Positions 9,589 to 17,420 of a DNA stretch of 64,000 nucleotides are shown here, piece by piece. The position numbers and the translations under genes were made by a program. The DNA lies in IMG/VR virus record IMGVR_UViG_3300032116_014939, positions 178,065 through 242,064 of that record; one strand, 5' to 3'. How positions within the stretch are numbered: position 1 is the stretch's first letter; each line of letters opens with the position of its first letter. Source of the DNA: a virus. The notes beneath the pieces were generated by a model. That model saw nothing but the letters and a program-made list of their open reading frames with translations. It had not been told where the DNA came from and searched no databases.

Positions 9589-9618
9589 TTGAATTATTAA
9601 AAAAACATAGTATATTTG
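9589..9618 (+). promoter_or_regulatory. Host-type (Bacteroidota sigma-A) promoter
   Basis: TTG (9589-9591), 19 nt, then TATATTTG (9611-9618) is an exact fit to TTG-N19-TAnnTTTG. It drives the gene starting at 9638 with a short leader. Confidence 0.7.
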
Positions 9619-9637
9619 TAGTCAAATCATAAATGAC

Positions 9638-10042
9638 ATGACTATAATAAAAAAACTATGGGTTAAATATCGTCTATATCTACGTCGATTAGACCGAGAA
9701 AGTACCGAATTTGACATTTATATGTCTAACGTGAGGAAATGTTCCACCATATGTAGAAAACTCATTCATTCGGAGGATTCTGAACTCATAATCGCTCCAA
9801 TATCTGACAAAAAATATATCCGTAATGATAAATTAGGTATTTTTGTTACTATGGACGGTGGTCAAATAACTGTAACAAATCATACATACAGTTATTTTAT
9901 TAAATTAAGTAAAAGTCAATGGGATAAATTGGTTAATACATTCCGTAAAGAAATGGAACATAGAGCCATGGAGATTGAAAAAGAATTAGAAACTCAAATT
10001 AATCATTCTCTTGATAATATTTATAGTAAAATAAATCACTAA
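9638..10042 (+). CDS. Hypothetical protein, 134 aa
   Basis: A basic protein beginning 'MTIIKKLWVKYRLYLRRLDR' and ending in a long charged helix. No enzyme motif is visible. Unlike its structural neighbours it has its own strong host-type promoter (9589-9618), which suggests early expression. Family unknown. Confidence 0.65.
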   Translation: MTIIKKLWVKYRLYLRRLDRESTEFDIYMSNVRKCSTICRKLIHSEDSELIIAPISDKKYIRNDKLGIFVTMDGGQITVTNHTYSYFIKLSKSQWDKLVNTFRKEMEHRAMEIEKELETQINHSLDNIYSKINH

Positions 10043-10052
10043 TATTATTATA

Positions 10053-10298
10053 ATGTCAAAGTTAAATAGTCAAATTAAAAAAGCAATAAAAGAAATGTCA
10101 CAAGAACCTGAATACGGAAGATTAGATAGAAGTTTAATCCAAGATGTTATTGATAGGTTATTATCTGATGATTCAGGTGATTATAGGAAAGCGTTAGAAA
10201 ACCTTAATTCAGAATATGGTACAGGACAATACTCAAGACCTGAAAGAACTTACGAACCTCTTAGACCCGGTATTAGAGTTAGTAAAAGTATTTATTAA
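10053..10298 (+). CDS. Small protein with tag-like N-terminus and PLRPG motif, 81 aa
   Basis: The N-terminus 'MSKLNSQIKKAIKEMSQ' has an I-K-E site. The C-terminus carries 'GTGQYSRP...YEPLRPGIRVSK', which resembles the 'GSYRAPLRPGLKLW' segment of the convergent neighbour at 10295-11245. The shared segment suggests that both interact with the same virion partner. Its stop overlaps the neighbour's end by 4 nt. Function unknown. Confidence 0.55.
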   Translation: MSKLNSQIKKAIKEMSQEPEYGRLDRSLIQDVIDRLLSDDSGDYRKALENLNSEYGTGQYSRPERTYEPLRPGIRVSKSIY

Positions 10299-11245
10299 TC
10301 TAAAGCCTTTCTAATTAAAGATATTAAGACCGATTCGTTGGTCTTTTTCTTTTTAGGTTTATATGAAGTCATAACAGGTTTTTGACCTTTACCTGTTTGA
10401 GTATCTTTCTTCTCAGCTCTTCTTTTTTGTTGACAAGCGGCTTTTTTTTGAGAATCTGACATTTTACCTGCAACCCCTGCGGCTCTACATTTTGGGTAAG
10501 ATTTAGATGATGCATCAGGTCTCCCACATGGTGGATGTTTACCATCAACCTTTTTACATATATTCACCCAAGGCCCTTTAGGTTGTTTACTACCTTTAGG
10601 TTTTTTCTTAGTCCCAAACCAAACACCCAAATCTTCATTAATTGTATGAACATCGTGAGACGGTATTTCATATCCACTTTCAGGATGTTTTTCCCAAACA
10701 CCAACAGTTTTTTTAATATTATTTTTAATATTTTTTTTCTTAGCTTTACTTGTTGTATGATGATTACTGTCATCACTAAATGGGTCAAGTTCTTGTTTTC
10801 TCCATTTTTTTAAACCTAACTCAATTGGCCCGCTATACTCACCAGCACTTGTAGAACTATGAGTACCTTCTTTTATTTTCTTTTTACCAAAAACTTTTTT
10901 AATTAATTCCGCATTAACAGGGTTATCATTTAAGTCACTACCATCTTCATCATTTTGAACAGGATGTTTTTTGTCTGACTTTGAAATTGCAACCGAAATT
11001 TTTTCTTTTCTTTTAACACCCTTTGTATCAATATTACCATCAAGTGAATCAACATATACTTCCGCATTATCATAACCATTTAACGGTTCTGTAAAAGGTT
11101 TCAAAATATTTTTATCCCATAATTTTAAACCAGGTCTTAATGGGGCTCTATAACTACCCGCATCACCTGTTGAGGTTGACTCATTTACATAATCGTCATA
11201 CTCCTTGAACTTTTTTAATATTTCTAATATAACGTTACTTTTCAT
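10295..11245 (-). CDS. Basic, multi-site virion protein with capsid-like cleavage site
   Basis: A 316-residue Lys-rich protein. Residues 20-31 (V-N-E/S-T-S-T-G-D-A-G-S-Y) closely resemble the predicted cut of the major capsid protein (I-N-E/A-A-S-T-A-D-S-G-S-F). A second copy follows near residue 120 (I-K-E/G-T-H-S-S-T-S-A-G-E-Y). Each is followed by a 'P-x-x-x-G-L-K-x-W' block. The C-terminal 100 residues are basic with Cys pairs ('YPKCRAAGVAGKMSDSQKK'), similar to small DNA-associated phage proteins. A packaged, protease-processed DNA-binding protein is inferred. A TATTTAT motif lies upstream. Confidence 0.6.
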   Translation of the reverse strand: MKSNVILEILKKFKEYDDYVNESTSTGDAGSYRAPLRPGLKLWDKNILKPFTEPLNGYDNAEVYVDSLDGNIDTKGVKRKEKISVAISKSDKKHPVQNDEDGSDLNDNPVNAELIKKVFGKKKIKEGTHSSTSAGEYSGPIELGLKKWRKQELDPFSDDSNHHTTSKAKKKNIKNNIKKTVGVWEKHPESGYEIPSHDVHTINEDLGVWFGTKKKPKGSKQPKGPWVNICKKVDGKHPPCGRPDASSKSYPKCRAAGVAGKMSDSQKKAACQQKRRAEKKDTQTGKGQKPVMTSYKPKKKKTNESVLISLIRKALD

Positions 11246-11271
11246 ATGGATTTTTTTTTACTATCTTTAAT

Positions 11272-11278
11272 ATAAATA
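11272..11278 (-). promoter_or_regulatory. TATTTAT late-type promoter motif
   Basis: Complement reads TATTTAT, 26 nt before the minus-strand ATG at 11245. The spacing is longer than usual, so confidence is lower. Confidence 0.35.
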
Positions 11279-11287
11279 TATCATGCT

Positions 11288-11542
11288 ATGGAACATTCTA
11301 ATGAAGAACAATTAAAAGACGAATTAAAAAATAAAATAAATAATTTATCACCTGAAACTGTTCTATTCGACGTATTTCAATTTAACACAAATGAAGATTT
11401 AGATTATTTTATTTTAAATTTTACTAAAGAAGACGCAAATAATTGTATTATACAATCATTAGTTTCCGCTTATAAAAGAGGAGCTTTCACTTTAGTTGAA
11501 TCTGAAATAATTTCAAAGTCTTTAAGAATGTTAGACAAATAA
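11288..11542 (+). CDS. Small hypothetical protein, 84 aa
   Basis: An acidic helical protein ('LDYFILNFTKEDANNCIIQS') between the basic protein and the capsid gene. It ends just inside the bidirectional terminator at 11543-11570. No family recognised. Confidence 0.6.
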   Translation: MEHSNEEQLKDELKNKINNLSPETVLFDVFQFNTNEDLDYFILNFTKEDANNCIIQSLVSAYKRGAFTLVESEIISKSLRMLDK

Positions 11543-11570
11543 AAAAAGGGACAATTTCTTGTCCCTTTTT
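11543..11570. terminator. Bidirectional intrinsic terminator
   Basis: The stem AAAAAGGGACAA / TTGTCCCTTTTT, with A and T runs on both flanks, separates the convergent small gene and capsid gene. Confidence 0.75.
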
Positions 11571-11589
11571 ATTATAGATTAAGATAAGA

Positions 11590-13440
11590 TTATCTTAATT
11601 CATTCAAATCGAATGTACGAACACCATCAACGATGATACGTCCATAGAAACGGTTGTTAACCATCTTCTTAGCGTAACGTGTCATAATACCCTTGATAGG
11701 AGTAAAGTTGAATGGGTTATACATTGTTGGAGTTAATTGTAATGGTACGTATGGAGCGTAGATATATCCAGTATCCAATAACGAAGTACCTTTGTGACCA
11801 ATCAACACAGTGTTTGGTGGGAAGTATGGGTCACGGTATACTTGGTAACGACCACTCAAAGTACCAACTCTTTCAATACCCATGTTGTATTGGTCTTGCT
11901 CAGGAGCCGCGTTTGATACGTGGAAGTATTCCAAGTCATCAAAGATAGCACTGATTTCAGAAGATACAACAATCCAGTTAGCTCCACCTCTTAAAGTAGA
12001 CTTATGGATTTGAGCTGAAATTTGGTTGATTGCAGTAATCAACGTTTGATTCCAGTCCTTTTGAGTGTAAGGAGTTGATTGGTTGTTCAGACGCTTCCAT
12101 CCGTTGTAATCCCAACGTAATGTCCAAGCCGCACCTTTACGTAAGTCACGTAAGATTTCACGGTCAATTTCAGCTGCCACTTGCTCAGATAATAAAGCTG
12201 TTAATTCAGCTTCAGCATCGATGTTGTGGAACGCTGCAACGTCTTGAGCAAGTTCTGGAGACCATTGTGCTCTTAACTTTCTTTCAGTCACAGAAACTGT
12301 TACTGATTGAAGGTCGAAAGAAACTTCACCAATTTTGTCTTCAAATTCTAACTCTTGGTAACGCTTCCAATATGCAGTAACTGCTGTGTTAGTTGTAACA
12401 CCCGTTAAAGTAGTTGTGAAAGTAGTTCCAGTGTAACCATCAGGAGTAGATGCTCCACAAGAGATACATGCTGGTGTTTGTAAATCAACTTCTAAGTAGA
12501 TAACACCATCAGCACTACATACATCATAGAACGAACCTCCATTTCCTGGAGTTGCTCCACCTGGCCATGTTGTAGTTTTGCTAGTACCATATTCAACAAT
12601 ACCTTTACCGTATTTTTGTGTAACAACACGGAATAAAAGTGGTGTAGAAGTAGTAACATTACCACCAGATGCGTTAATTCTTGCAGCTAATGCAGAAGTT
12701 GGTAATAAAGTTAAATCAGAAAGGAATGTTTCAGTATCCATTTCTTGTCCATCAGGGCCAATTAACTTACCGTCACCTACTGATGTGAAACCAGACATTA
12801 CTAAAAGTAATTTTCTGTATTCACCTGAACCATATCCAGATACTACTAATGAACCGTTTGACCAAACTACTTGGTTAGTTGCACCAGTAACCCAATACCA
12901 ACCACCTTTTGAATAATCAAAAAGACCTGATGGGTTTAAACCTGGTTCATTTCCTTCATAGAATAAATCATAAAGGTTCTTTGGATACGCAGTTGAATCA
13001 GTGTAACCAGCATTTGGGTCACCAGGATAGTTTCCAGGAGAACCTACAGGTGCTCTGTGTCCAGCTTCTCCTGAAGCTCCTTGTGTTGGAGTTGCTGCAG
13101 AATAACCTTGAATTTGAGGTACAAAGTAGAACAATTTACCGATTGGTAAGTTCATAGCTTGTACAGATACGATTTCGTTAGCTAATAATTTAGAGAACAC
13201 ACGTCTGATGATAGGGAATACCACAGTTTCGAATGAACCTGAATCAGCAGTTGAAGCCGCTTCGTTAATTAAGAATGATGCTTGGTTTTCATACAACTGA
13301 GCAACGTTTTCTTTTAGGTGGCCTCTAAGACCTTCAAGGAACCCTAATTTGTCCCATTTGTTTATAGTGTCTTCTTTGATAACTTTCAAGTGCTTAAGAC
13401 CGATGTTACCTACTAATCCACTTTCTAATAATGCTCCCAT
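11590..13440 (-). CDS. Major capsid protein (T4 gp23-like)
   Basis: This 616-residue protein is encoded in the head module beside scaffold and protease genes. Its N-terminal 60 residues are helical and end in 'SFLINE', followed by 'AASTADSGSF'. Cleavage after Glu60 by the prohead protease would match T4 gp23, which is cut after Glu65. Downstream segments 'FPIIRRVFSKLLANEIVSVQ' and 'DREILRDLRKGAAWTLRW' are typical of gp23-like HK97-fold capsid proteins. Codon choice is less AT-biased than that of neighbours (many GGT, GTA and CGT codons), as expected of a highly expressed gene. An insertion-like Gly/Thr-rich region occupies about residues 120-360. Confidence 0.88.
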   Translation of the reverse strand: MGALLESGLVGNIGLKHLKVIKEDTINKWDKLGFLEGLRGHLKENVAQLYENQASFLINEAASTADSGSFETVVFPIIRRVFSKLLANEIVSVQAMNLPIGKLFYFVPQIQGYSAATPTQGASGEAGHRAPVGSPGNYPGDPNAGYTDSTAYPKNLYDLFYEGNEPGLNPSGLFDYSKGGWYWVTGATNQVVWSNGSLVVSGYGSGEYRKLLLVMSGFTSVGDGKLIGPDGQEMDTETFLSDLTLLPTSALAARINASGGNVTTSTPLLFRVVTQKYGKGIVEYGTSKTTTWPGGATPGNGGSFYDVCSADGVIYLEVDLQTPACISCGASTPDGYTGTTFTTTLTGVTTNTAVTAYWKRYQELEFEDKIGEVSFDLQSVTVSVTERKLRAQWSPELAQDVAAFHNIDAEAELTALLSEQVAAEIDREILRDLRKGAAWTLRWDYNGWKRLNNQSTPYTQKDWNQTLITAINQISAQIHKSTLRGGANWIVVSSEISAIFDDLEYFHVSNAAPEQDQYNMGIERVGTLSGRYQVYRDPYFPPNTVLIGHKGTSLLDTGYIYAPYVPLQLTPTMYNPFNFTPIKGIMTRYAKKMVNNRFYGRIIVDGVRTFDLNELR

Positions 13441-13471
13441 TTTATTTTATAGGTTTTTTATTTTTTTAAGT

Positions 13472-14890
13472 TTATTTTATTATTTTTGACATAATGTCTT
13501 TCATTCTCAAGAATTGAGGATTTTCGTAAGTTTTTGATTCAATCAAATTCACAGCTGAACCTGATTGTGGAACTTTATCCATCACTCTTTCGATTGATTC
13601 TGTCATCGGAGCTTTAGTGGTAGCACCACCTAACTCGTCTTTTATTGTCTTATAAAGAGCTTTAGATTCTTTAAGAGTGTCTGCGGTATCAAATCTTCTT
13701 AAAATGTTAATCTTTTCTTGCTTTGACGTAGAGTGTTCTGTGAACAATCTTGTAGCGTATGCTAAATTTGAATTAAACACTGCAACTTCGTTAAGTTTGT
13801 CTCTAAACATATTTAGAGCCTTTCTGTATTCTTCATTTTTAGCTCTTAACATTTCAACTTCTTCCATAATTTCACGGCTTTCAAACGTTAAGTTTCTGTT
13901 AGGTGTAATACCCTTTCTTAAACCACGTCCTTTTTTAGAACCAAATCCGTAAGTACGAGCAGCTTCTTTAGCTTCTTCTTTTGTTCCGAATTTTTTAGGT
14001 CTATCCGTGTCCATTGAAGCTTCTTCTTTGAACTCAAATTTAGGTTTACCTGTACCTTTTGTAGGATTTGCGTGAGCTTTCTTTTCGTTAAAACCACCTT
14101 GTGTCTTTTTAACAACACCAGCAGTTTTAGCGTTACCCAATTTAACACCTTTACCAACTACAGCTTTAGTAGATTCAGTAAATACTTCTTCTTCAAGTTC
14201 GTATTCATCTTCTTCATAATCTAAACCATCGCCGTCTTCGTGTCCGTGTTCTCTTGAGTACTCACCTTTTTTGCTACCCCACATTTCATCCAACTCTTCT
14301 TCCTCTTCCTCTTCATTCATTTCAATTTCGTAAACGATTTCATCTAATTCTTCTTCCTCTTCTTCAGATTCCCAACCTTCATACTCTTCTTGTTCAGATT
14401 CAGTTTGAATAAGGTATTCATCTTCTTCATCTTTTAAATGAATAAAATCACCTTCTTTTTTAATTTCAAAACTGTCATCTGCACTCATTTGTTTAAAAGC
14501 TTTAAGGACATCTTCCATAGAACTGTCAGTTAAATCAGTAACTTCCATAGAATTAAATTCATCTTCACCACCCATATCAGATAAATCTGTCATGTCAAAT
14601 TCCTCTTCAGAATCTTCGTCTTCTTCAGTTCCAAATTCGTCTTCTTCCTCTTCAGATTCTTCATCTTCAGATTCAAATTCGTTTTCTTCTTCCTCAGAAT
14701 CTTCAAATTCTAATTCGTCTTCAACTTCAAATTCATCTTCTTCAGCCTCATTTTTCATAGACTCTTTTACTAATTCGCTAATTTCTTCTTTCATTGTAGA
14801 ATGAAGTATTTCTTTTGCGTTTTCATTGATAGCTTCTTCCAAATTTTGTATTTGGATTAACGCTTCTTCAACTAAGTTTTTTTCTGCCAT
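13472..14890 (-). CDS. Acidic prohead scaffold/core protein (gp22-like)
   Basis: A 472-residue protein whose residues ~45-235 are extremely rich in Glu and Asp with long acidic runs; the C-terminal half is helical and charged. It lies between the capsid and protease genes, the position of the T4 core genes. Its N-terminus 'LEEAINE' offers an I-N-E cleavage site. Scaffolds of this type are assembled inside the prohead and degraded by the prohead protease. The composition and location support the role; sequence similarity to gp22 is not directly visible. A TATTTAT motif precedes it. Confidence 0.7.
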   Translation of the reverse strand: MAEKNLVEEALIQIQNLEEAINENAKEILHSTMKEEISELVKESMKNEAEEDEFEVEDELEFEDSEEEENEFESEDEESEEEEDEFGTEEDEDSEEEFDMTDLSDMGGEDEFNSMEVTDLTDSSMEDVLKAFKQMSADDSFEIKKEGDFIHLKDEEDEYLIQTESEQEEYEGWESEEEEEELDEIVYEIEMNEEEEEEELDEMWGSKKGEYSREHGHEDGDGLDYEEDEYELEEEVFTESTKAVVGKGVKLGNAKTAGVVKKTQGGFNEKKAHANPTKGTGKPKFEFKEEASMDTDRPKKFGTKEEAKEAARTYGFGSKKGRGLRKGITPNRNLTFESREIMEEVEMLRAKNEEYRKALNMFRDKLNEVAVFNSNLAYATRLFTEHSTSKQEKINILRRFDTADTLKESKALYKTIKDELGGATTKAPMTESIERVMDKVPQSGSAVNLIESKTYENPQFLRMKDIMSKIIK

Positions 14891-14909
14891 TGCGTAGTTA
14901 TTTTATTAA

Positions 14910-14916
14910 ATAAATA
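14910..14916 (-). promoter_or_regulatory. TATTTAT late-type promoter motif
   Basis: Complement of ATAAATA, 19 nt before the scaffold ATG at 14890. Confidence 0.5.
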
Positions 14917-14957
14917 TATGAATGTTTATAAAAATTAATTTTTTTTTGTTAGAGCAT

Positions 14958-14985
14958 AAAAAAAGAGGACTTTTGTCCTCTTTTA
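14958..14985. terminator. Intrinsic terminator
   Basis: The stem AAAAGAGGAC / GTCCTCTTTT with flanking A/T runs ends the protease-side transcript before the scaffold promoter. Confidence 0.7.
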
Positions 14986-15005
14986 AATGTTTTTTTACTT
15001 TGTAA

Positions 15006-15221
15006 TTACTCAAACACTTCGTCAATTTTACTTTCACTAACTGAAGTAATTCTCCAATCATAACTAAATGATTTGTAAGCCTCAGTAACTTTAGCTTCTA
15101 CATCAGTAACTGAATAACCTTTTACAAGTTTTTCTTCTCTTACTTTTTTAATTTTTCCTGTGTTTTCATCTGGCAAATCGTATTGGATTTTTGCCACAAA
15201 GTATTTTTCGTCCATTTCCAT
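15006..15221 (-). CDS. Small protein, DUF4494-like, 71 aa
   Basis: 'YFVAKIQYDLPDENTGKIKK' followed by 'EKLVKGYSVTDVEAKVTEA' resembles DUF4494-type proteins of Bacteroidota and their phages (from memory). It is a compact beta-alpha protein, 6 nt downstream of the protease gene and probably co-transcribed with it. Function unknown; a head-assembly accessory role is a guess from position. Confidence 0.55.
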   Translation of the reverse strand: MEMDEKYFVAKIQYDLPDENTGKIKKVREEKLVKGYSVTDVEAKVTEAYKSFSYDWRITSVSESKIDEVFE

Positions 15222-15227
15222 AATTAT

Positions 15228-15947
15228 TTATTTTTTTAAATAATCGGAAAGTCTTCCCATTAAATCAAGCGATTTGTTAACTGTTCTTGCAGCTTTCATT
15301 TCGTTTTCTTCTTGTAGGTTCTCTTCAAACGCAAATCTTCCATCAGGTTCAGTAAATAAATAAGCTCCTGGTGTTGACGGTGAAGATACTAAGTCAAAAC
15401 AAATTAATTCAAAATCATCTTGTACTTCATTTTGGTCACCTACTTTTTTTAAAGAACCTACCCCTCTTGATGATATACCTAACGTTACACCTAATCTTAA
15501 TAGGTTTGCTGCTTGGTCACCCTTTGTTGACACAATACCTCTTTCATGGAACCCTGGTGAGGTTAGAAGTAATAACTTACCTAATAGAACATTACCATCC
15601 CACCACATCTCTGTAATCATGTGTGATACTCTATCCAAATCTATTAACGAAGATTCAGGATGGTTAAGTTCAGATAAGGCAGTTTTTTTACCTATATAAT
15701 TTTTTATATAATTTTCAGATTCTCTCTTTAAAATTCTTTCAGGATATATTCTACCATTTCTATTTGGTGTGTTATATTTTTGTAGAACGGCATAAAACTC
15801 AAATGGTTTTGAATAATCTTTAAAGTCCCTACTTTCTTGTAAGAATGTTTGATTATGTTTTTCTGTTGGGGAAACATATCCCGCATCCATCTCAATTAAA
15901 ATACCTCTTCCTGTCTCTCTTGGGCCTAATATTTTATAATTTTGCAT
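15228..15947 (-). CDS. Prohead core serine protease (T4 gp21-like, S21 family)
   Basis: This 239-residue protein has the herpesvirus-assemblin-like phage protease pattern. A conserved N-terminal strand 'FYAVLQKYNTPNRNGRIYP' is followed by the catalytic His in 'ELNHPES' (His96) and the catalytic Ser in 'GISSRGVGS' (Ser159/160). T4 gp21 cuts after (L/I)-x-E in scaffold, capsid and internal proteins. Its own 'FLQES' and 'NLQEE' segments could be self-cleavage sites. It is the inferred processing enzyme for the many tagged proteins of this window. A TATTTAT motif lies 16 nt upstream. Confidence 0.88.
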   Translation of the reverse strand: MQNYKILGPRETGRGILIEMDAGYVSPTEKHNQTFLQESRDFKDYSKPFEFYAVLQKYNTPNRNGRIYPERILKRESENYIKNYIGKKTALSELNHPESSLIDLDRVSHMITEMWWDGNVLLGKLLLLTSPGFHERGIVSTKGDQAANLLRLGVTLGISSRGVGSLKKVGDQNEVQDDFELICFDLVSSPSTPGAYLFTEPDGRFAFEENLQEENEMKAARTVNKSLDLMGRLSDYLKK

Positions 15948-15963
15948 TTTACCTTTTTATTAG

Positions 15964-15970
15964 ATAAATA
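15964..15970 (-). promoter_or_regulatory. TATTTAT late-type promoter motif
   Basis: Complement of ATAAATA, 16 nt before the protease start at 15947. Confidence 0.5.
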
Positions 15971-16435
15971 TTAAATACTTTCTAATTTATCGGTAGTATT
16001 TAATTTATCCTTTTTAGTTAAATAAAATTTAAAATATTTTGAAGGTTTAAAACAGTATTTGTCTATTTGTGATATTATATTTTTTAATTCATTTTTTAAC
16101 TCTGTTGATTTAAACCCCATTTCTGTTTTAACAAAAAGAGTTATTTCTAAATTCATGAAAGACCGTTTTTTAATTGATATTCCACTTGTTCTTAAATCTA
16201 AATCAACAATAAATTTATCATTAAATAAATCTTTGTTAATCATATCACCAAGAGTTGTTTTTATATTTTTGTTGAGTATTGATACAGGTCGTGACCAATC
16301 CATTTCTAAACCTTTTGGTTCAACCCAAGATTGGATGTTTAAGTAAATAGATTTTAAGTTTTTCGAATCCACAGTTCCATACGAACACTTTATTTGTTTG
16401 TAACCTTTGATTACACAACTTTTTCCTTTTTTCAT
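15971..16435 (-). CDS. Hypothetical protein in the head module, 154 aa
   Basis: A basic alpha/beta protein ('LEMDWSRPVSILNKNIKTTL'). Its end abuts the protease promoter. It has no visible catalytic motif or membrane segment. Its place among head genes suggests assembly or neck function, but I do not recognise it. Confidence 0.6.
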   Translation of the reverse strand: MKKGKSCVIKGYKQIKCSYGTVDSKNLKSIYLNIQSWVEPKGLEMDWSRPVSILNKNIKTTLGDMINKDLFNDKFIVDLDLRTSGISIKKRSFMNLEITLFVKTEMGFKSTELKNELKNIISQIDKYCFKPSKYFKFYLTKKDKLNTTDKLESI

Positions 16436-16505
16436 TTACAATTTTTTCATATCTTCGTTTATTTATATATTAATAATAACACACAAAAATATAGTTGTCA
16501 AAAAA

Positions 16506-16691
16506 ATGTTAATTATCCCTGTCAGAAATAACGAGGTGGAAAAAGCTTTAAAAATGTTTAAACAAAAAGTAGTTAAAACTCAACTTGTAAAAAAATTACA
16601 GGAAGGAAAATACTACAAAAAAAAATCTGACACAAAACGTCAGATTTTAAAAAATGCAATTTATAAAAATTCAAAGAATACTGAATTATAA
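16506..16691 (+). CDS. rpsU: Ribosomal protein bS21 (Bacteroidota type)
   Basis: The 61-residue protein starts 'MLIIPVRNNEVEKALKMFKQ', continues 'KVVKTQLVKKLQEGKYYKKK' and ends 'RQILKNAIYKN'. This is the complete bS21 layout in its Bacteroidota form (M-L-I-I-P-V-K start, a K-R-K-F-E-K-T-G-V-like block, then R-R-E-E-I-K-K-A-x-Y). ATG 16506 is chosen because it gives the exact family N-terminus; the upstream in-frame extension is not conserved-looking. bS21 sits near the anti-Shine-Dalgarno on the 30S platform, so a phage copy could change start-site selection. The leader has no Shine-Dalgarno. It is inserted, antisense, within the head module and overlaps the next gene's end by 6 nt. Confidence 0.85.
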   Translation: MLIIPVRNNEVEKALKMFKQKVVKTQLVKKLQEGKYYKKKSDTKRQILKNAIYKNSKNTEL

Positions 16692-17396
16692 ATTTTGAGT
16701 TAAACTCAATAACTTAATATATTCTTTTTTAGATGGTTTAGAATTTGTAATTCTTTCTTTTGTCTCAATTAAAACATTTTTAAGTTCTTCATCAGATTCT
16801 GAAATTAATGTATCAATTTTTTGAACAGCATTTTCTTTTAATTCATCAAATTTACTTTTTAAATTTTCTTCTTTTGAAGTTAAAATTTCTTTAATTGAAT
16901 TTCTTTCTGATTCAGTTAAATTTTCTAAATATTTTTCAGCAGTTTTATTAGCAACTTTTAACATTGAACTAATTGGAACTTTGGGTGTTTTACTTTCAAC
17001 AATTGGTTTAGTTTTAGTTAAACTTTCAACAATTTTCTTTTTAGCAATTGATTTTTTTTCAGGTTTAATCAAATCACCATACAATAAATCATCAATAGTT
17101 TCATATTTGTTTTCTAAAACTATATCCTTTGTCCAACTTTTAATAAACTTATTTGTTGATTCTGAAAGTTTCAAATTTCTAAATTCTGAAACCATATCCT
17201 CAACCAAGTAATTGGAAGTTTCTTTATCTAAACCTTTGTTTTCATTTAGGTTGTCATAAATTGACATCATTTTAACAAAATCTTTATTTTTTAATAGTTT
17301 TTTGTTAAAAAGATACATATCAGTTTTAAGAGTTTCATTTTTGAATGACTCTACCAACTTATTTTCTACTAGTGTTTTAATTATTCCGAATCTCAT
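16686..17396 (-). CDS. Helical head-module protein, 236 aa
   Basis: An almost wholly helical, Lys/Glu/Ser-rich protein with coiled-coil-like C-terminal half ('EENLKSKFDELKENAVQK'). It sits just downstream of the portal gene, where T4 keeps small prohead core genes. Several I/L-x-E sites (for example 'KLSES', 'LISES') fit a protease-processed core component. Family not recognised. A TATTTAT motif lies 17 nt upstream. Confidence 0.6.
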   Translation of the reverse strand: MRFGIIKTLVENKLVESFKNETLKTDMYLFNKKLLKNKDFVKMMSIYDNLNENKGLDKETSNYLVEDMVSEFRNLKLSESTNKFIKSWTKDIVLENKYETIDDLLYGDLIKPEKKSIAKKKIVESLTKTKPIVESKTPKVPISSMLKVANKTAEKYLENLTESERNSIKEILTSKEENLKSKFDELKENAVQKIDTLISESDEELKNVLIETKERITNSKPSKKEYIKLLSLTQNL

Positions 17397-17413
17397 TTTA
17401 TAATAATTTAATT

Positions 17414-17420
17414 ATAAATA
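17414..17420 (-). promoter_or_regulatory. TATTTAT late-type promoter motif
   Basis: Complement of ATAAATA, 17 nt before the start at 17396. Confidence 0.5.

Noticed and set aside
11271-11278. T4-type TATAAATA late promoters in the T4 orientation
   Set aside because: TATAAATA is frequent, but relative to the genes it lies mostly on the non-coding strand; the consistent coding-strand motif before starts is TATTTAT, so a simple T4-orientation reading does not fit.
14592-14804. Ser-rich 70-aa ORF on the plus strand
   Set aside because: It is the antisense shadow of the Glu/Asp codon runs (GAA, GAT) in the scaffold gene; composition is explained entirely by the opposite strand.
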